A stretch of 56,215 nt of DNA from an uncultured Eubacteriales bacterium (GCA_934467415.1 CAKSLQ010000014.1:1-56215), one strand, 5' to 3'; shown: positions 1 to 9,800, numbered from the stretch's first letter. A program made the numbers and translations. The notes: generated by a model not told the origin, from the sequence alone.

Positions 1-96
1 CTGTCACCGATAGGTGACTGGGGGAGTTTTGCTCTCTGCAAGACTCCTTCCACCGCTGACGCGGTCCCCCTCCCTCACCGAGGGAGGTAGAAAGTC
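1..96. repeat. Composite palindromic element, truncated by window edge
   Basis: This is the right part of a dispersed element that also occurs near 28080-28230, 31904-32060 and 55867-56025. It carries the short palindromes seen in the other copies (a GTCACC/GGTGAC pair and CCGC/GCGG before the CCCTCCCTCACCGAGGGAGG end). The left part lies outside the window. No gene is present. The stretch from 97 to 200 is non-coding; it contains a possible remnant of the other element type (TTCACAAGGGAG near 169). Confidence 0.75.
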
Positions 97-200
97 AAAT
101 GCGCCTTCCGCGGCGGGAGGCAGACGGCGGCAATGCAGCGTGTACGGATTTTACATGATTCGGCTGCCTTTTCACAAGGGAGTCTATAATCAGAACGCGC

Positions 201-229
201 AAAAAAGCGGGCGACCGATGGTCGCCCGC
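201..229 (-). terminator. Intrinsic terminator of the Fur-family gene
   Basis: A perfect 10-bp stem (GCGGGCGACC, loop GAT, GGTCGCCCGC at 207-229) is followed on the minus strand by six T. The same stem recurs without a T-tract inside the dispersed palindromic elements (for example near 21786 and 32087), so this terminator is probably a repeat module reused as a terminator. Confidence 0.8.
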
Positions 230-267
230 TGCGGATGTATTTTCAGGCTCCCCTTTGCCGGGGCACC

Positions 268-651
268 TTATTTCGCGGCGCTCGCCTCTGCGGCACTGCA
301 AACCGGGCAAAGCCCGTGCAGATCCAGCGTGTACGACGTGATCTGGCAGCCGGTGCGCGACTCGATCATCTCGGTCAGATCGCCGCACCAGATGTCCACG
401 ACCTTGCCGCACCCGTCGCAGAACAGATGCTCGTGGGCGCGCACACAGCCGTCGTAGCGGTCCGGCCCGTTCGGCACGCCGATCTTGCGGATCTTCCCCT
501 CGGAAACCAGCTGCGAAAGGTTGCGGTACACCGTGCCCATTGCAATCTGCGGCATCCTCGTCTTGGCCGCGCGGTAGACTTCCTCCGCCGTCCGATGCTC
601 ACAGTTGTCCGCAACAAGCTCATACACCAACTGCTTCTGTTTGGTATTCAT
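268..651 (-). CDS. Fur/PerR-family metalloregulator
   Basis: The 127-aa protein has the length and layout of Fur-family repressors. An N-terminal winged helix (about residues 1-70, with the AMGTVYRNL recognition segment at 37-45) is followed by a metal-binding and dimerisation domain. HEHLFCDGCGKV at 73-84 supplies His73, His75, Cys78 and Cys81, and CPVC at 115-118 completes the structural zinc site of two CxxC pairs. These proteins act as cytoplasmic DNA-binding repressors that sense iron, zinc or peroxide. PerR is favoured because this is an anaerobe and the binding domain is PerR-like, but the sequence does not settle the subfamily. The gene stands alone with its own promoter, operator-like palindrome and terminator. 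A GGGAGGG ribosome binding site precedes the ATG. Confidence 0.9.
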   Translation of the reverse strand: MNTKQKQLVYELVADNCEHRTAEEVYRAAKTRMPQIAMGTVYRNLSQLVSEGKIRKIGVPNGPDRYDGCVRAHEHLFCDGCGKVVDIWCGDLTEMIESRTGCQITSYTLDLHGLCPVCSAAEASAAK

Positions 652-681
652 ACCGTTCCCTCCCTTGCCAAATAAAAGAAT

Positions 682-740
682 AATTCCTATTTTCAGAATT
701 AACTTGATTCTATCATATCACTTATTTTTGAAAAAAGCAA
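682..740 (-). promoter_or_regulatory. Promoter and putative Fur/PerR autoregulatory operator
   Basis: On the minus strand, TTGCTT (735-740) and TATGAT (712-717) are separated by 17 bases. Just downstream lies the palindrome AATTC-N9-GAATT (682-700), an AT-rich inverted repeat of the size bound by Fur-family dimers. Its position over the start of transcription would suit autorepression. The promoter match is direct; the operator assignment is inference. Confidence 0.55.
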
Positions 741-752
741 TAGCGAACCGAC

Positions 753-777
753 AAAAAAGCGGGAAAACCCCGCTTTT
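753..777 (-). terminator. Intrinsic terminator of the 170-aa membrane protein gene
   Basis: The hairpin AAAAAGCGGG-AAAA-CCCGCTTTTT lies 20 bases beyond the stop codon at 799. Confidence 0.8.
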
Positions 778-798
778 TCGCTTGTCTTTACCGTTTCT

Positions 799-1311
799 TT
801 ACCGCTTGAACTCCCACACATCCCGATCGAGCGGAATGCGCTCCTCCGCGCTCGGCAGCCTGCGGTGCAGCGGCGCCAAAAAAATGATTCCTAAAAGCAG
901 CAGCTCAAAAACGATCGCCGAAATCAGATTGCTGACCTCCGGGCTGATGGCAAAATTCATCGCGATGGACACGAGCTTGGCCATGATGAACAGCCAGGTG
1001 TACAGCGTCATATCGCCGCTGAAAAACCCCGCCGCCAAAAAAGCGAAATGCACGGCTGCAAAGGCCGCATAGGAGGTCAGCGCGATGCCGAAATACAGCC
1101 GGATGTCCTGCACCTCAAAGCAAAGCACGCGCAGACGTGCCCACTGGAGCGCGAGAAACACCGCATTGGCGCTGAAAATCAGCGCAACCGGGATCCACTG
1201 CGTGCTGAGCAGTGCGCCCGCCGAAAACCCCGCCGTCACGATCGCCGACAAAACGCAGTTGATGACCAGCAGCTCGGCAAAGCGGATCAGGAACGCCTTG
1301 AACGCTTTCAT
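799..1311 (-). CDS. Unknown integral membrane protein
   Basis: This 170-aa protein has about four hydrophobic segments (roughly residues 8-30, 40-57, 72-96 and 104-124) and probably a fifth at 130-146, then a charged C-terminal tail ending in DRDVWEFKR. I recognise no family. It resembles small polytopic proteins that are common in Clostridia. The gene is flanked by terminators on both sides and appears monocistronic. The ATG at 1311 is preceded by an acceptable GGAGG-like site (CGGAGGCTC in antisense). Membrane location is clear; function is not. Confidence 0.65.
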   Translation of the reverse strand: MKAFKAFLIRFAELLVINCVLSAIVTAGFSAGALLSTQWIPVALIFSANAVFLALQWARLRVLCFEVQDIRLYFGIALTSYAAFAAVHFAFLAAGFFSGDMTLYTWLFIMAKLVSIAMNFAISPEVSNLISAIVFELLLLGIIFLAPLHRRLPSAEERIPLDRDVWEFKR

Positions 1312-1330
1312 AAGAGCCTCCGAAAGAAAA

Positions 1331-1363
1331 AATCAAAGCGGCAGAAGCTCTGCCGCTTTGATT
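1331..1363 (-). terminator. Terminator of beta-helix/peptide cassette 1
   Basis: A perfect 15-bp stem (1331-1345 with 1349-1363, loop AGC) is followed on the minus strand by a run of six T. It lies 9 bases beyond the stop of the 55-aa gene and closes cassette 1. Confidence 0.9.
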
Positions 1364-1372
1364 ATACCGTAT

Positions 1373-1540
1373 TTATTTGAAGATGTCAAGCCCGCCGGCT
1401 GCTGCATGGAATACGACGTCGCCGTTGTCGGTGATCTTTCCCTTGCTGACAAGATCAAGGCCTGCGTCGCCGCCGCTGGCCAGCAGAACATTGACCGTTT
1501 CTACTGCGAGAACCTGCAGTTCAGGTGCTGTATATTTCAT
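1373..1540 (-). CDS. 55-aa peptide, cassette 1
   Basis: A short gene starts 16 bases after the stop of the 1463-aa beta-helix protein with its own AAAGGAG site, so the two are very likely co-translated. The peptide begins MKYTAPELQVLAVETVNVLL, continues through ASGGDAG, and ends AAAGGLDIFK. It has no signal peptide, membrane segment or cysteine. Short proteins beginning MKY-x-x-P-x-hydrophobic-x-x-hydrophobic-x-x-E are, to my knowledge, frequent and uncharacterised in Clostridia. A near-identical copy lies at 6183-6350 in the same position behind the second beta-helix gene; only the last eight residues really differ. That conservation supports a real product. Its function is unknown. A precursor peptide, a chaperone-like partner or a regulator are all possible. 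Confidence 0.75.
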   Translation of the reverse strand: MKYTAPELQVLAVETVNVLLASGGDAGLDLVSKGKITDNGDVVFHAAAGGLDIFK

Positions 1541-2047
1541 TTCGATTGCTCCTTTCTCAGTTGCCCGCGCGGAACATGGTCGTGCCATAGGCCGCCAGTG
1601 CCGCATCGGACAGTTCAACTTCGGTGCCGTTGACGATCGTGCCATCCAGCTTTTCCGCGAAAGGCATGATGTACAGCGTGGTATCTGCGCTCTTGAAGCT
1701 TGCGGTCGGGAACAGGAAGCGCTGACCGTAAATGTAGGTCGCGTCAAACTGCCCTGCCGTGTAGGTGTACGCCTCGCCCTTGCTGGTGTTGCCGCTGATC
1801 TCCGTGTAGACGGTCTTGGTATCCTTTTCGCCGTTGGTACTAACCGGCGTGCCGTCGATCTTCGTCGCAGCCATGCGGTACTTGAAGCCGACGCGCTTGT
1901 AGTTCAGCGAGTCGATGCCCGTGTAGACTTCGATCGGATAGTAATTGACGCCGTCCACCGTAATGATTTCCATGTTCGTGATTGATGCAAGTTTACCGAA
2001 CGGGTTGACGGTCTCTTCCTTGACGCCGTACGTGCCGTCCGTATTCA
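1401..2047 (-). repeat. 647-bp direct repeat, copy 1
   Basis: This stretch matches 6211-6857 at a constant offset of 4810 with five differences that I can find (1445, 1964, 1991, 1992 and 1995). It covers most of the 55-aa gene, the 16-base gap and the last ~160 codons of the beta-helix gene. The flanks diverge sharply. That points to recent duplication or gene conversion limited to this block. Confidence 0.95.
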
Positions 2048-5000
2048 CAGCAGGCTCAAAGCCCTTTGCGCAGAGGTCAGCGGGGACTTCGCTCGAGAAG
2101 CTGCCGCCGGAAATGTTGACGGACTTCCCTGCGGTTGTCCACTCTGCAACCTTGTCTGCGGTGTAGTCATACGCCTTGACAGCCAGAGCGCCCGCGCCGG
2201 TCGCCTTGACCGTGCCGCCGGTAATCTCCAGCTCGGGCGTGCCGCCGGGATAGTTGCGGTTGATGATCGAGATAGCCGCGCCGTCCTTGATGGCATTTGC
2301 GCTGCCCGTCTCGTCGTGGTTTGCGCCGGTGGAGGTGATCTCACCGCCGCTCACGACCAGCTTGCCCGCACACATCTCGATACCGGTGTGACCCGAAATC
2401 TTACCGCCGGTAACGGAAACCGTACCGAGCATCGGATGGTAGATTGCGATGCCGTTTGCCGCCGAGATGTTTGCACTCTCGCCGACAACCAGGCTGCAAT
2501 CCGCCACAAGGCCGCCGTCTTCCGCACCGTTGCCGGTGATGGCGTATGCGCCGCTTGTGACTGCCGTACCGTTGAAGGCAACCGTCTTGCCGTAGCCGCT
2601 CGTCCAGAGTGCATAGCCGACGCCGCCGTCAACGGTGACGCTTGCATCAAAGGTTACATTATCGTTCGTCTGGATCGCGCCGGAATTCTCGTTGCTCGAT
2701 GCATACACGATCGTGCCGTTCGTAACCGTCATCGGCACGAAAATCGTCATAACCGGCGAAGACGCATTCGCCTTACCGCTCAGCGTGTGGCCGCCGAGGT
2801 CAAGGACAAAGTTGTTCGCCAGTGCATCCGTCGAGCTGAAAGTACGTGCAAAGTCCGTTACATTCTTGAGCAGCGTGACACGCACTGCGCCGGACAGATT
2901 GTTGAGGCTGCCCGCCTGCTTGGTCGTGCCGTCTGCATATGTGATCGAGTAGGTTGCCACAGCGGCAAAGTAGTTCGTGCCATTGTTATCGAGGAAGCAG
3001 CCCTCGGGAACGGTCAGTGTACCCAGATCCAGCGTACCGCCATCCTGAACCATGACATAGCCGTTTGAATAACTCGTGCCGCAGACCAGGATCGTGCCGT
3101 TGTTGACGATCGCCGCGCCGGTGCGCGCCGCAAGGCGCTTCGCATCGGCCGCGACCGTGAGGGTCACGCCGTTTGCCACCGTCAGCACAGCACCGTCCGC
3201 CACGTCGAGACGCACGTCCGCCGGGATGGTGAAGTCGGCGGTCAGCGTGTAGTCGCCGGTGATGACGATCCACTTGTTTTCGCCGAGATTTGCAGCGGCC
3301 TCTGCAACGGTTGCATAAGAGGCAACCGAAGTGCCGGTGTAACCCGTCCAGACCTCAACCGCTTTCTTTGCGCCGACCGTGTATGTGCCGTCCGTGTTTG
3401 CAACAGGCTCAAAGCCCGCTGCGCAGTATTCGGGCAGCACTGCCTTTGTGAAGCTGCCGCCGGAGACGGCGTAAGTCGTATCCTCAAAGTCGGCATATTC
3501 GGTCTTGACGGTCTCCAGCGATGCGAGACCGACCTGACCCTTGTAGCTGCCGTCTGCGCCCTGAATCGTGATTGTGCCCATGGGTGCAGGCGTTGCCGCG
3601 CCGGTTGTATTGTCGGTGGAAACGACCGCAAAGCCCGTCGTGGCTGCGCCGTTATCGTCCTGCGTGTAGCTGGGTGTTTCGGCCGTTGCCGTCACCTTGC
3701 AGTCGGTGAGCGTGAGGTCGGTGTACTTGACCTCGACCGCCGTGCCGCCCGAAACCGTGCAGCGCGTGAGTGCGACCTGCTGGGTGCCTGCCGCCGCCAT
3801 GGTATCGGTCGAGCCGGAAACATAGATGCCGTTCGTCGCGCCCGTCGCCGCCGCGGTGATCGTCGAGTCGGTCGCCGTCAGCTTCAGACCGGAATTCGAG
3901 CCGTTGTGGTAAATGCCGATGCCCGTGCCGGTAATCGTGCTATTTTCGATGTTGATCTTCGCGTTATCTACGAAGTTTGCGATTGCATAGTTGCCGATGA
4001 CCGTCGAATTTTTGACCGTATAGGTCGCATCCGCGGCCGAGCAGCCGAGGCCGACCTGGCCGGCCGCCTCCACCGTGGCCTTCTCCTCCAGCGTAAAGTC
4101 TGCGACGGCGCCGATGCCCCACGCAGAAGCCTTCGTGCTCTTATAGGTGCCGTTCTTCATCGTGACCGCGGCACGCGTCAGCAGCGAATAGCTTTTGCTT
4201 GAGGGGGCATAGCTGTTGGTCAGCGTGTGACCGCCGAGGTCAATCGTGATCGCCTTGGTCACGTTGAGCTGTTTGGAGACGATGGTGTTCTTCAGCAGAA
4301 TCAGCGTATCCCCGTCAGCCGCTCCGGCGAAGATTTTCGACACGTCGGTAGAGCAATCCTTCGCGCCGCCGTTGGCATCCAGAAGCTGGATGGCCTGGCC
4401 GGCCGCAACGCGATAATAGCCGTCATCCTTTCTGACGCCGGTCGTTGCGTACGTCAGAATTCTGCCCTTTACCTGATCGTCGCCGAGATAGGGGTCATTG
4501 TTGCCGTAGAAGTCGCCCCCGCTGATCTTCAGCGCGTCTGCCGTCTTGCCGTTGTAGATGTTGAAGGTGAGCGGCGTTCTGCTTTCATCGTACTTGTAAT
4601 TGCCCTCGGCAATGTTCTTATATGTACCGTCTGCGATCGTCAGCACGGGCGAACTGCCGTCATTCGTGCCGACATAGACCGTCGCTTCCTCATTGGACTT
4701 GTTGATAAAGGTACCGCTCTGCACCGTGATGCTGCCGGTGCGCGCCCAGACGGCAATGCCGTCGGTGCCGGTGTAGTTCGAGACATCGACCGTGCCGTTG
4801 CCCGAAACCTTCAGCAAACCGCTGCCGCCGTTGACAATGCCGACACCCGCCGCATAACCGGGTACGCCTGCGGCCGCCGCAGCCGCCGCGTCGTAACCGA
4901 CCGTCAGCACCTTGCCGTTCATATTCAGCGTCACATTGTTCGCGGTGACCACGATACCGTAGGCACGCGGTTCTGCCGCCGTGCCGATATCATCCAGCAT

Positions 5001-5948
5001 GACCAGCGTGTCGCCGTCCTTCAGCGCAGCGACCGCACCCGCAAGAGAGCCGTAGCGAGTCGCGGTACCGTCCGCCGCGATGATCTTTGCCGCCGCATAA
5101 GACGCCGCGAGCACCTGATAAGTGCCGTCCGTCTGCTTCTCGCAGATTTTTACGTGCTCATCCGCGAGGTAATCGGTGACATCCGTCGTGAAAGTACCGC
5201 CGGAGATGCTGTCCTTCGGTGCTTTGACCGTACCGGTGAAGCTGCCGCCCGTAACGGTCATTACCGTGCTGGGAGCATAAACCGCCTGCGGGCCGCTGAT
5301 TACAGCCGTTCCGCCGATCGAAATCACAGCGTTGCCGGAGCCTTTGACCGCGATGATATTGGTTTCGCCCGCAGCATCCTCGGCTGCAACGACAGCGCCG
5401 CCGACGATCTCGACCTTGCCGGTCGCCGATACGGCATTGACGGCCGCATTGCCGCGCTTGGCATCCGCATAAACCGTACCGCCGGTCAGCGTGAAGCTGC
5501 CGCTGCCGCCGACGTAAACGGCGATGCCGCTCTTCGTCATACCCTCGGTGGTGATGGTACCGCCGGCCAGCTGCAGCGAGCCGTTTTCGAGTACCGAAAC
5601 GACGCGGCCGGCAGTCCCGGTGTAGTCGGAGCAGACCTTACCCGTGCCGACCGAGTCGGTCAGCGTCAGGCTGCCCTCCACCAGCACCTGATCCTTTGCA
5701 GCCGTATACTTGCTGACCATCAGCGTGTGGCCGTTCAGGTCCAGGGTCGCCGTTACGCCTGCGGGAACCGTCACAGGTGCGCCGACGCTGGTGATGTCAG
5801 CATCCAGCCGGACCTCGCCGCCGGCTGCAAGCGCGGCCGCAAGGGCTTCCGCCGTGGTCACACCCTCCGCTGCAAGCGCCGTCAGCGAGAACGCGGCCAG
5901 CAGCACGCAGAGCGTGAGCACGACAGACAAAAGTTTGTTTGTCTTCAT
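1557..5948 (-). CDS. Giant secreted right-handed beta-helix protein, cassette 1 (1463 aa)
   Basis: The protein starts MKTNKLLSVVLTLC and carries a typical signal peptide ending near LTALAA. An upstream in-frame ATG at 5978 would add ten residues ahead of the signal; it lacks a ribosome binding site, while AAGGAG precedes 5948 and the paralogue begins MKTRK. The body consists of parallel beta-helix coils rich in short GG-T, N-G-T and V-x-GGT turns. Blocks open with a segment such as YGSLAGAVAALKDGDTL and several close with GGSF...C-A-x-GFxPxxNTDGTYxV. The last ~149 residues (from NPFGKLAS) form a separate domain almost identical to that of the second protein. No sortase motif or SLH repeat is visible, so the mode of surface retention is unknown. 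A surface adhesin or glycan-binding role is inference. It heads a two-gene unit with the 55-aa gene. Confidence 0.88.
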   Translation of the reverse strand: MKTNKLLSVVLTLCVLLAAFSLTALAAEGVTTAEALAAALAAGGEVRLDADITSVGAPVTVPAGVTATLDLNGHTLMVSKYTAAKDQVLVEGSLTLTDSVGTGKVCSDYTGTAGRVVSVLENGSLQLAGGTITTEGMTKSGIAVYVGGSGSFTLTGGTVYADAKRGNAAVNAVSATGKVEIVGGAVVAAEDAAGETNIIAVKGSGNAVISIGGTAVISGPQAVYAPSTVMTVTGGSFTGTVKAPKDSISGGTFTTDVTDYLADEHVKICEKQTDGTYQVLAASYAAAKIIAADGTATRYGSLAGAVAALKDGDTLVMLDDIGTAAEPRAYGIVVTANNVTLNMNGKVLTVGYDAAAAAAAGVPGYAAGVGIVNGGSGLLKVSGNGTVDVSNYTGTDGIAVWARTGSITVQSGTFINKSNEEATVYVGTNDGSSPVLTIADGTYKNIAEGNYKYDESRTPLTFNIYNGKTADALKISGGDFYGNNDPYLGDDQVKGRILTYATTGVRKDDGYYRVAAGQAIQLLDANGGAKDCSTDVSKIFAGAADGDTLILLKNTIVSKQLNVTKAITIDLGGHTLTNSYAPSSKSYSLLTRAAVTMKNGTYKSTKASAWGIGAVADFTLEEKATVEAAGQVGLGCSAADATYTVKNSTVIGNYAIANFVDNAKINIENSTITGTGIGIYHNGSNSGLKLTATDSTITAAATGATNGIYVSGSTDTMAAAGTQQVALTRCTVSGGTAVEVKYTDLTLTDCKVTATAETPSYTQDDNGAATTGFAVVSTDNTTGAATPAPMGTITIQGADGSYKGQVGLASLETVKTEYADFEDTTYAVSGGSFTKAVLPEYCAAGFEPVANTDGTYTVGAKKAVEVWTGYTGTSVASYATVAEAAANLGENKWIVITGDYTLTADFTIPADVRLDVADGAVLTVANGVTLTVAADAKRLAARTGAAIVNNGTILVCGTSYSNGYVMVQDGGTLDLGTLTVPEGCFLDNNGTNYFAAVATYSITYADGTTKQAGSLNNLSGAVRVTLLKNVTDFARTFSSTDALANNFVLDLGGHTLSGKANASSPVMTIFVPMTVTNGTIVYASSNENSGAIQTNDNVTFDASVTVDGGVGYALWTSGYGKTVAFNGTAVTSGAYAITGNGAEDGGLVADCSLVVGESANISAANGIAIYHPMLGTVSVTGGKISGHTGIEMCAGKLVVSGGEITSTGANHDETGSANAIKDGAAISIINRNYPGGTPELEITGGTVKATGAGALAVKAYDYTADKVAEWTTAGKSVNISGGSFSSEVPADLCAKGFEPAVNTDGTYGVKEETVNPFGKLASITNMEIITVDGVNYYPIEVYTGIDSLNYKRVGFKYRMAATKIDGTPVSTNGEKDTKTVYTEISGNTSKGEAYTYTAGQFDATYIYGQRFLFPTASFKSADTTLYIMPFAEKLDGTIVNGTEVELSDAALAAYGTTMFRAGN

Positions 5949-6029
5949 GTCAAAATTTCTCTCCTTATTTATATTCATTTATTTATATTCATGCGCGCGC
6001 CGTGTGTGCGCATGTTCTTCTATCTTAAA

Positions 6030-6058
6030 ATAATAGCACACCTGTATATCTCTGTCAA
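6030..6058 (-). promoter_or_regulatory. Promoter of beta-helix cassette 1
   Basis: TTGACA (6053-6058, antisense) and TATTAT (6030-6035) have a 17-base spacer and lie about 80 bases upstream of the chosen start. Confidence 0.7.
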
Positions 6059-6147
6059 TCCGTTCAGTTAACTTTTCACACATTTTTCGCCGTTTTACAG
6101 CGCGAATAAAACAACACTTTGACAATAAAACAACATTTTTACAAAAA

Positions 6148-6175
6148 GAAACGGCGCGGTTGCCCGCGCCGTTTC
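6148..6175 (-). terminator. Terminator of beta-helix/peptide cassette 2
   Basis: A 12-bp GC-rich stem (GAAACGGCGCGG with its complement) is followed on the minus strand by five T. It lies directly after the second 55-aa gene, so each cassette has its own terminator and promoter. Confidence 0.88.
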
Positions 6176-6182
6176 CGTTCGG

Positions 6183-6350
6183 TTAATTGAAGATGTTGAC
6201 CGCAGGGGAAGCTGCATGGAATACGACGTCGCCGTTGTCGGTGATCTTTCCCTTACTGACAAGATCAAGGCCTGCGTCGCCGCCGCTGGCCAGCAGAACA
6301 TTGACCGTTTCTACTGCGAGAACCTGCAGTTCAGGTGCTGTATATTTCAT
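6183..6350 (-). CDS. 55-aa peptide, cassette 2
   Basis: This is the paralogue of the peptide at 1373-1540, with the same start, the same AAAGGAG site and the same 16-base gap behind a beta-helix gene. Residues 1-47 are identical in both copies (through DVVFHAA). The end reads SPAVNIFN instead of AGGLDIFK, while the IF near the terminus is kept. The sharp boundary between a fixed core and a changed tail is the most informative feature. No motif assigns a function. Confidence 0.75.
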   Translation of the reverse strand: MKYTAPELQVLAVETVNVLLASGGDAGLDLVSKGKITDNGDVVFHAASPAVNIFN

Positions 6351-6857
6351 TTCGATTGCTCCTTTCTCAGTTGCCCGCGCGGAACATGGTCGTGCCATAG
6401 GCCGCCAGTGCCGCATCGGACAGTTCAACTTCGGTGCCGTTGACGATCGTGCCATCCAGCTTTTCCGCGAAAGGCATGATGTACAGCGTGGTATCTGCGC
6501 TCTTGAAGCTTGCGGTCGGGAACAGGAAGCGCTGACCGTAAATGTAGGTCGCGTCAAACTGCCCTGCCGTGTAGGTGTACGCCTCGCCCTTGCTGGTGTT
6601 GCCGCTGATCTCCGTGTAGACGGTCTTGGTATCCTTTTCGCCGTTGGTACTAACCGGCGTGCCGTCGATCTTCGTCGCAGCCATGCGGTACTTGAAGCCG
6701 ACGCGCTTGTAGTTCAGCGAGTCGATGCCCGTGTAGACTTCGATCGGATAGTAATTGACGCCGTCCACCGTAACGATTTCCATGTTCGTGATTGATGCAA
6801 ACTTGCCGAACGGGTTGACGGTCTCTTCCTTGACGCCGTACGTGCCGTCCGTATTCA
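6211..6857 (-). repeat. 647-bp direct repeat, copy 2
   Basis: Partner of 1401-2047 at an offset of 4810. It covers the C-terminal domain of the 1349-aa protein, the gap and most of the 55-aa gene. Confidence 0.95.
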
Positions 6858-9800
6858 GGGCGGGTACAAAGCCGTCTGCGCAGTATTCGCGCTTGACTTC
6901 GCTCGAGAAGCTGCCGCCGGAGACGGCGACCTTATCTTTCTCGGTGAATGCAGTCTCGGTAGCGTTTGCCCAGTCGTATGCCTTGACCGCGCTGTTGCCG
7001 GTCTTTGCAGTGAATTTGCCGCCGGAGATGGTCACAGTACCCAGACCCTTATAGCCGATGCGGTTCACAACGGAGATCGCCGCGCCGTCCTGGATAGCGC
7101 CGTCGTTCTCGGCCTTGGGCACCGCATCACCGGTGACCGTGACCGCGCTGCCTTCATTGATGCTCAGGCTGCCTGCGCAGACCTGAACGCCCATGGTCTT
7201 GGCAGTGACGGTGCTGTTATCCAGAGTCAGCGTACCGCTGCTGGGGAAGTAGATGCCGAAGCCGTTCGGAACATTGAGCGTGCTGTTCTTCAGCGTAACG
7301 GTATCGTTTGTGTTATTGCCGTTGGTCTCGATGCCGCTGTTGCCGTTTGCCGTCGCCGTAACGCCATCGAGCACCAGGCCGGAATTGTCGTACTTGATGG
7401 TGCCGCCCATAGCGGAGGGGATCAGACCCACCATCGAGCTGCTGACGACCGTACCGTTCATCACGGTCAGCGTCGCATCGGGATAATTGATCTCAAACGC
7501 TGCATCATTGGCATTGGTGCCGGTGTAGGTCCAGGTGTGACCGTTCAGGTCCACCGTGCGGTTGATGCTGCCGGAATTAAAGGTTCCACCGGTGGTGTAG
7601 TCGCGGAGCAGAACGACGGCTTCGCCGCTGGTCGTCTGCGCCTTGAAGGCTTCCTCCATGGTGTAATAGCTTGTGTTGCCGACCTTGGCAAGGTAAGCCT
7701 TCGCCACACCGAAGGTGCCGTCTTCGTTCTTGCTAATGGCAGAGTCCTCGATCACATACTTGGTCGGGTCGTCCGTGAACGTACCGCCGGTGATGCCGAT
7801 GGTCGCCTTGGAGGTATCTGCGGTCTCCGTCAGGCCGCCGCTGTAGATGTAGGTGCCCAGCGCGCCGTTGACCGTGCCGCCGGTAATTTCAACCTTGGCA
7901 ACTTTGCTCTCGGCGCTGCCATAGTTGACGGAAAGGACATTGCCTTTGATGGTGCCGCCCTGGACGGTCAGCGTGCTGTTGAAGCCGCCGCTGTAGGTCC
8001 ATGCAGCCGCAGTGCCGTTGACCGTGCCGCCCTTAATCGTGGCTCTGAACCAGTTTTCAATCGCATAACTGTTGGCAGAATTCAGCGTACCGCCGTTCAG
8101 GAAGAGATCACCACGGTCTACCTTGATAACAATGAAGTTATCCTGCGTGAAGGTACCGCCCTTGATGTTGAGACCGGGCTGCTTGGCAACGCTGTCATCG
8201 CCGATGCGCACCAGAGATGCGCCCTTGCCTGCGGCGGAGCCGCTGTTGTTCTTGACAATACCGCTCTCGAACATGACCCAAGCGTTACCCTGAACATCAA
8301 TGACATAGTGTGAGGAAACGCCGGAGTTCTCCGCGGTGTCCTCACGCATGATCGTGCCGGTCTGCGCCTCGCTGGAGTCTTTGATCGTCACGGTGCGTGC
8401 GGTAATCGTCAGCGCGGGCTTTGCCTTCACCGTACCGCCGTTCAGCGTAAAGCCGTTCAGATCGAGCGTCAACGCCTTATCAATGGTCACATTCTCGCGC
8501 GTATCCGCAAGCAGCGTGACGGTGCTGTTTCTCGCAGCAGCCGTGATTGCTTCTGCAAGGGTGGCAAACTTGACACCGTTGACCTCGGCAACATACAGGC
8601 TTTCCTTGACGCCGTATGTGTCGTCTGCATTCTTTGTAGGAATGAAGCCGTCGGCGCAATATGTTTCCGGAACAGCGTGGTTGAACGTACCGCCGGAAAC
8701 GGAGACGTTGCTCGAGGAGATGTCGCGGACGAGCATATCATTCGTGACATTGCCAAGCTGCTGGTTTGCGCCGAGCACACTGCCTCCGGTGATATTCAGT
8801 TTAGTCAACTGGGTCATGTTGGGCTTATCCTGCTCACCAATCTCACGGATAGCCGTGGAGTAGTAGCTTTCGACCGTACCGCCGGTGACATTGATATTCA
8901 CATTGCCGGCATAGCCAGTCGAACGGGAGTCAACGATGATCGCCGAACCGTCATATATAATAGTGCCGCTGGTAGAATTGCTATCATCGAGCACATGATC
9001 ATCTGCTGTGCCGCGAACCGTGCCGCCGTTGATATTCAGCGTTCCGGATTTGATGCCAATCGCGCAATAGCCCTCGACCAGACCGCCGTTGACATTTATT
9101 ACGCCAGCCTGCGGATGATAGATAGCAACACTCGCGGATTTCACTTCCGCGCCATCATAGATGTTGATGGTCGTAGTGCCCTTGTAAGAGCCGTTGCCGG
9201 AAATAGCAAACGACTTGCTTTCCTGAATAACCTTGCCGTAAACATTCAGCGTATACTTCGCGTCCGCGTCCTGACCGATAAAGACAGCAGCGCCGTTGCT
9301 GCCACTGGCTGTTAATACAGTGTCCTTATCAATGGTGACCTCCGCATTGCTGCATACATTCACCAGATTCTTGCCGTTGTTGCCCGTTACGCCGGTGATC
9401 TTGACATTTTTCAGTGTCAGCTTGTTATAGGCATTTACGATGACACAGGCATATTGGCTATCGATCGTGCCGTTTTGGATCGTGACTTCACCATTCGTGC
9501 GGAAGAACGGGTTATTATTGCCAACCGACAGGGTCTTGCCGTTCAGGTCGATGGTAATGTTCGCATTGATCGTATTGGTCACAAAGTTTTTGCGGTCACT
9601 CAGCAGAATTACCTTCTCGCCGTCCTTTGCCGCCGCGATAGCGTCATAGTGACCAGTATACGCCGCAACAGAGTTGCCGTCAGCGTCCACGATCTGTGCA
9701 GCCATATTGGGCACAGCCGTGAAACTGCCGTCTGCCGCATCCACGCCGACGCCGGGTGCGACAAAGCTCGTACCCTCGCCCTCTGCCTTATTGTTGCGCG

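Noticed and set aside
1373..1540. Lanthipeptide or other cysteine-based peptide
   Set aside because: The peptide has no cysteine and no modifying enzyme lies next to it; a different kind of precursor remains possible.
4227..6071. 614-codon open frame on the plus strand opposite the first beta-helix gene
   Set aside because: It is the antisense of a well-supported gene with signal peptide and repeat structure. High GC gives long antisense frames, and it has no ribosome binding site or recognisable protein.
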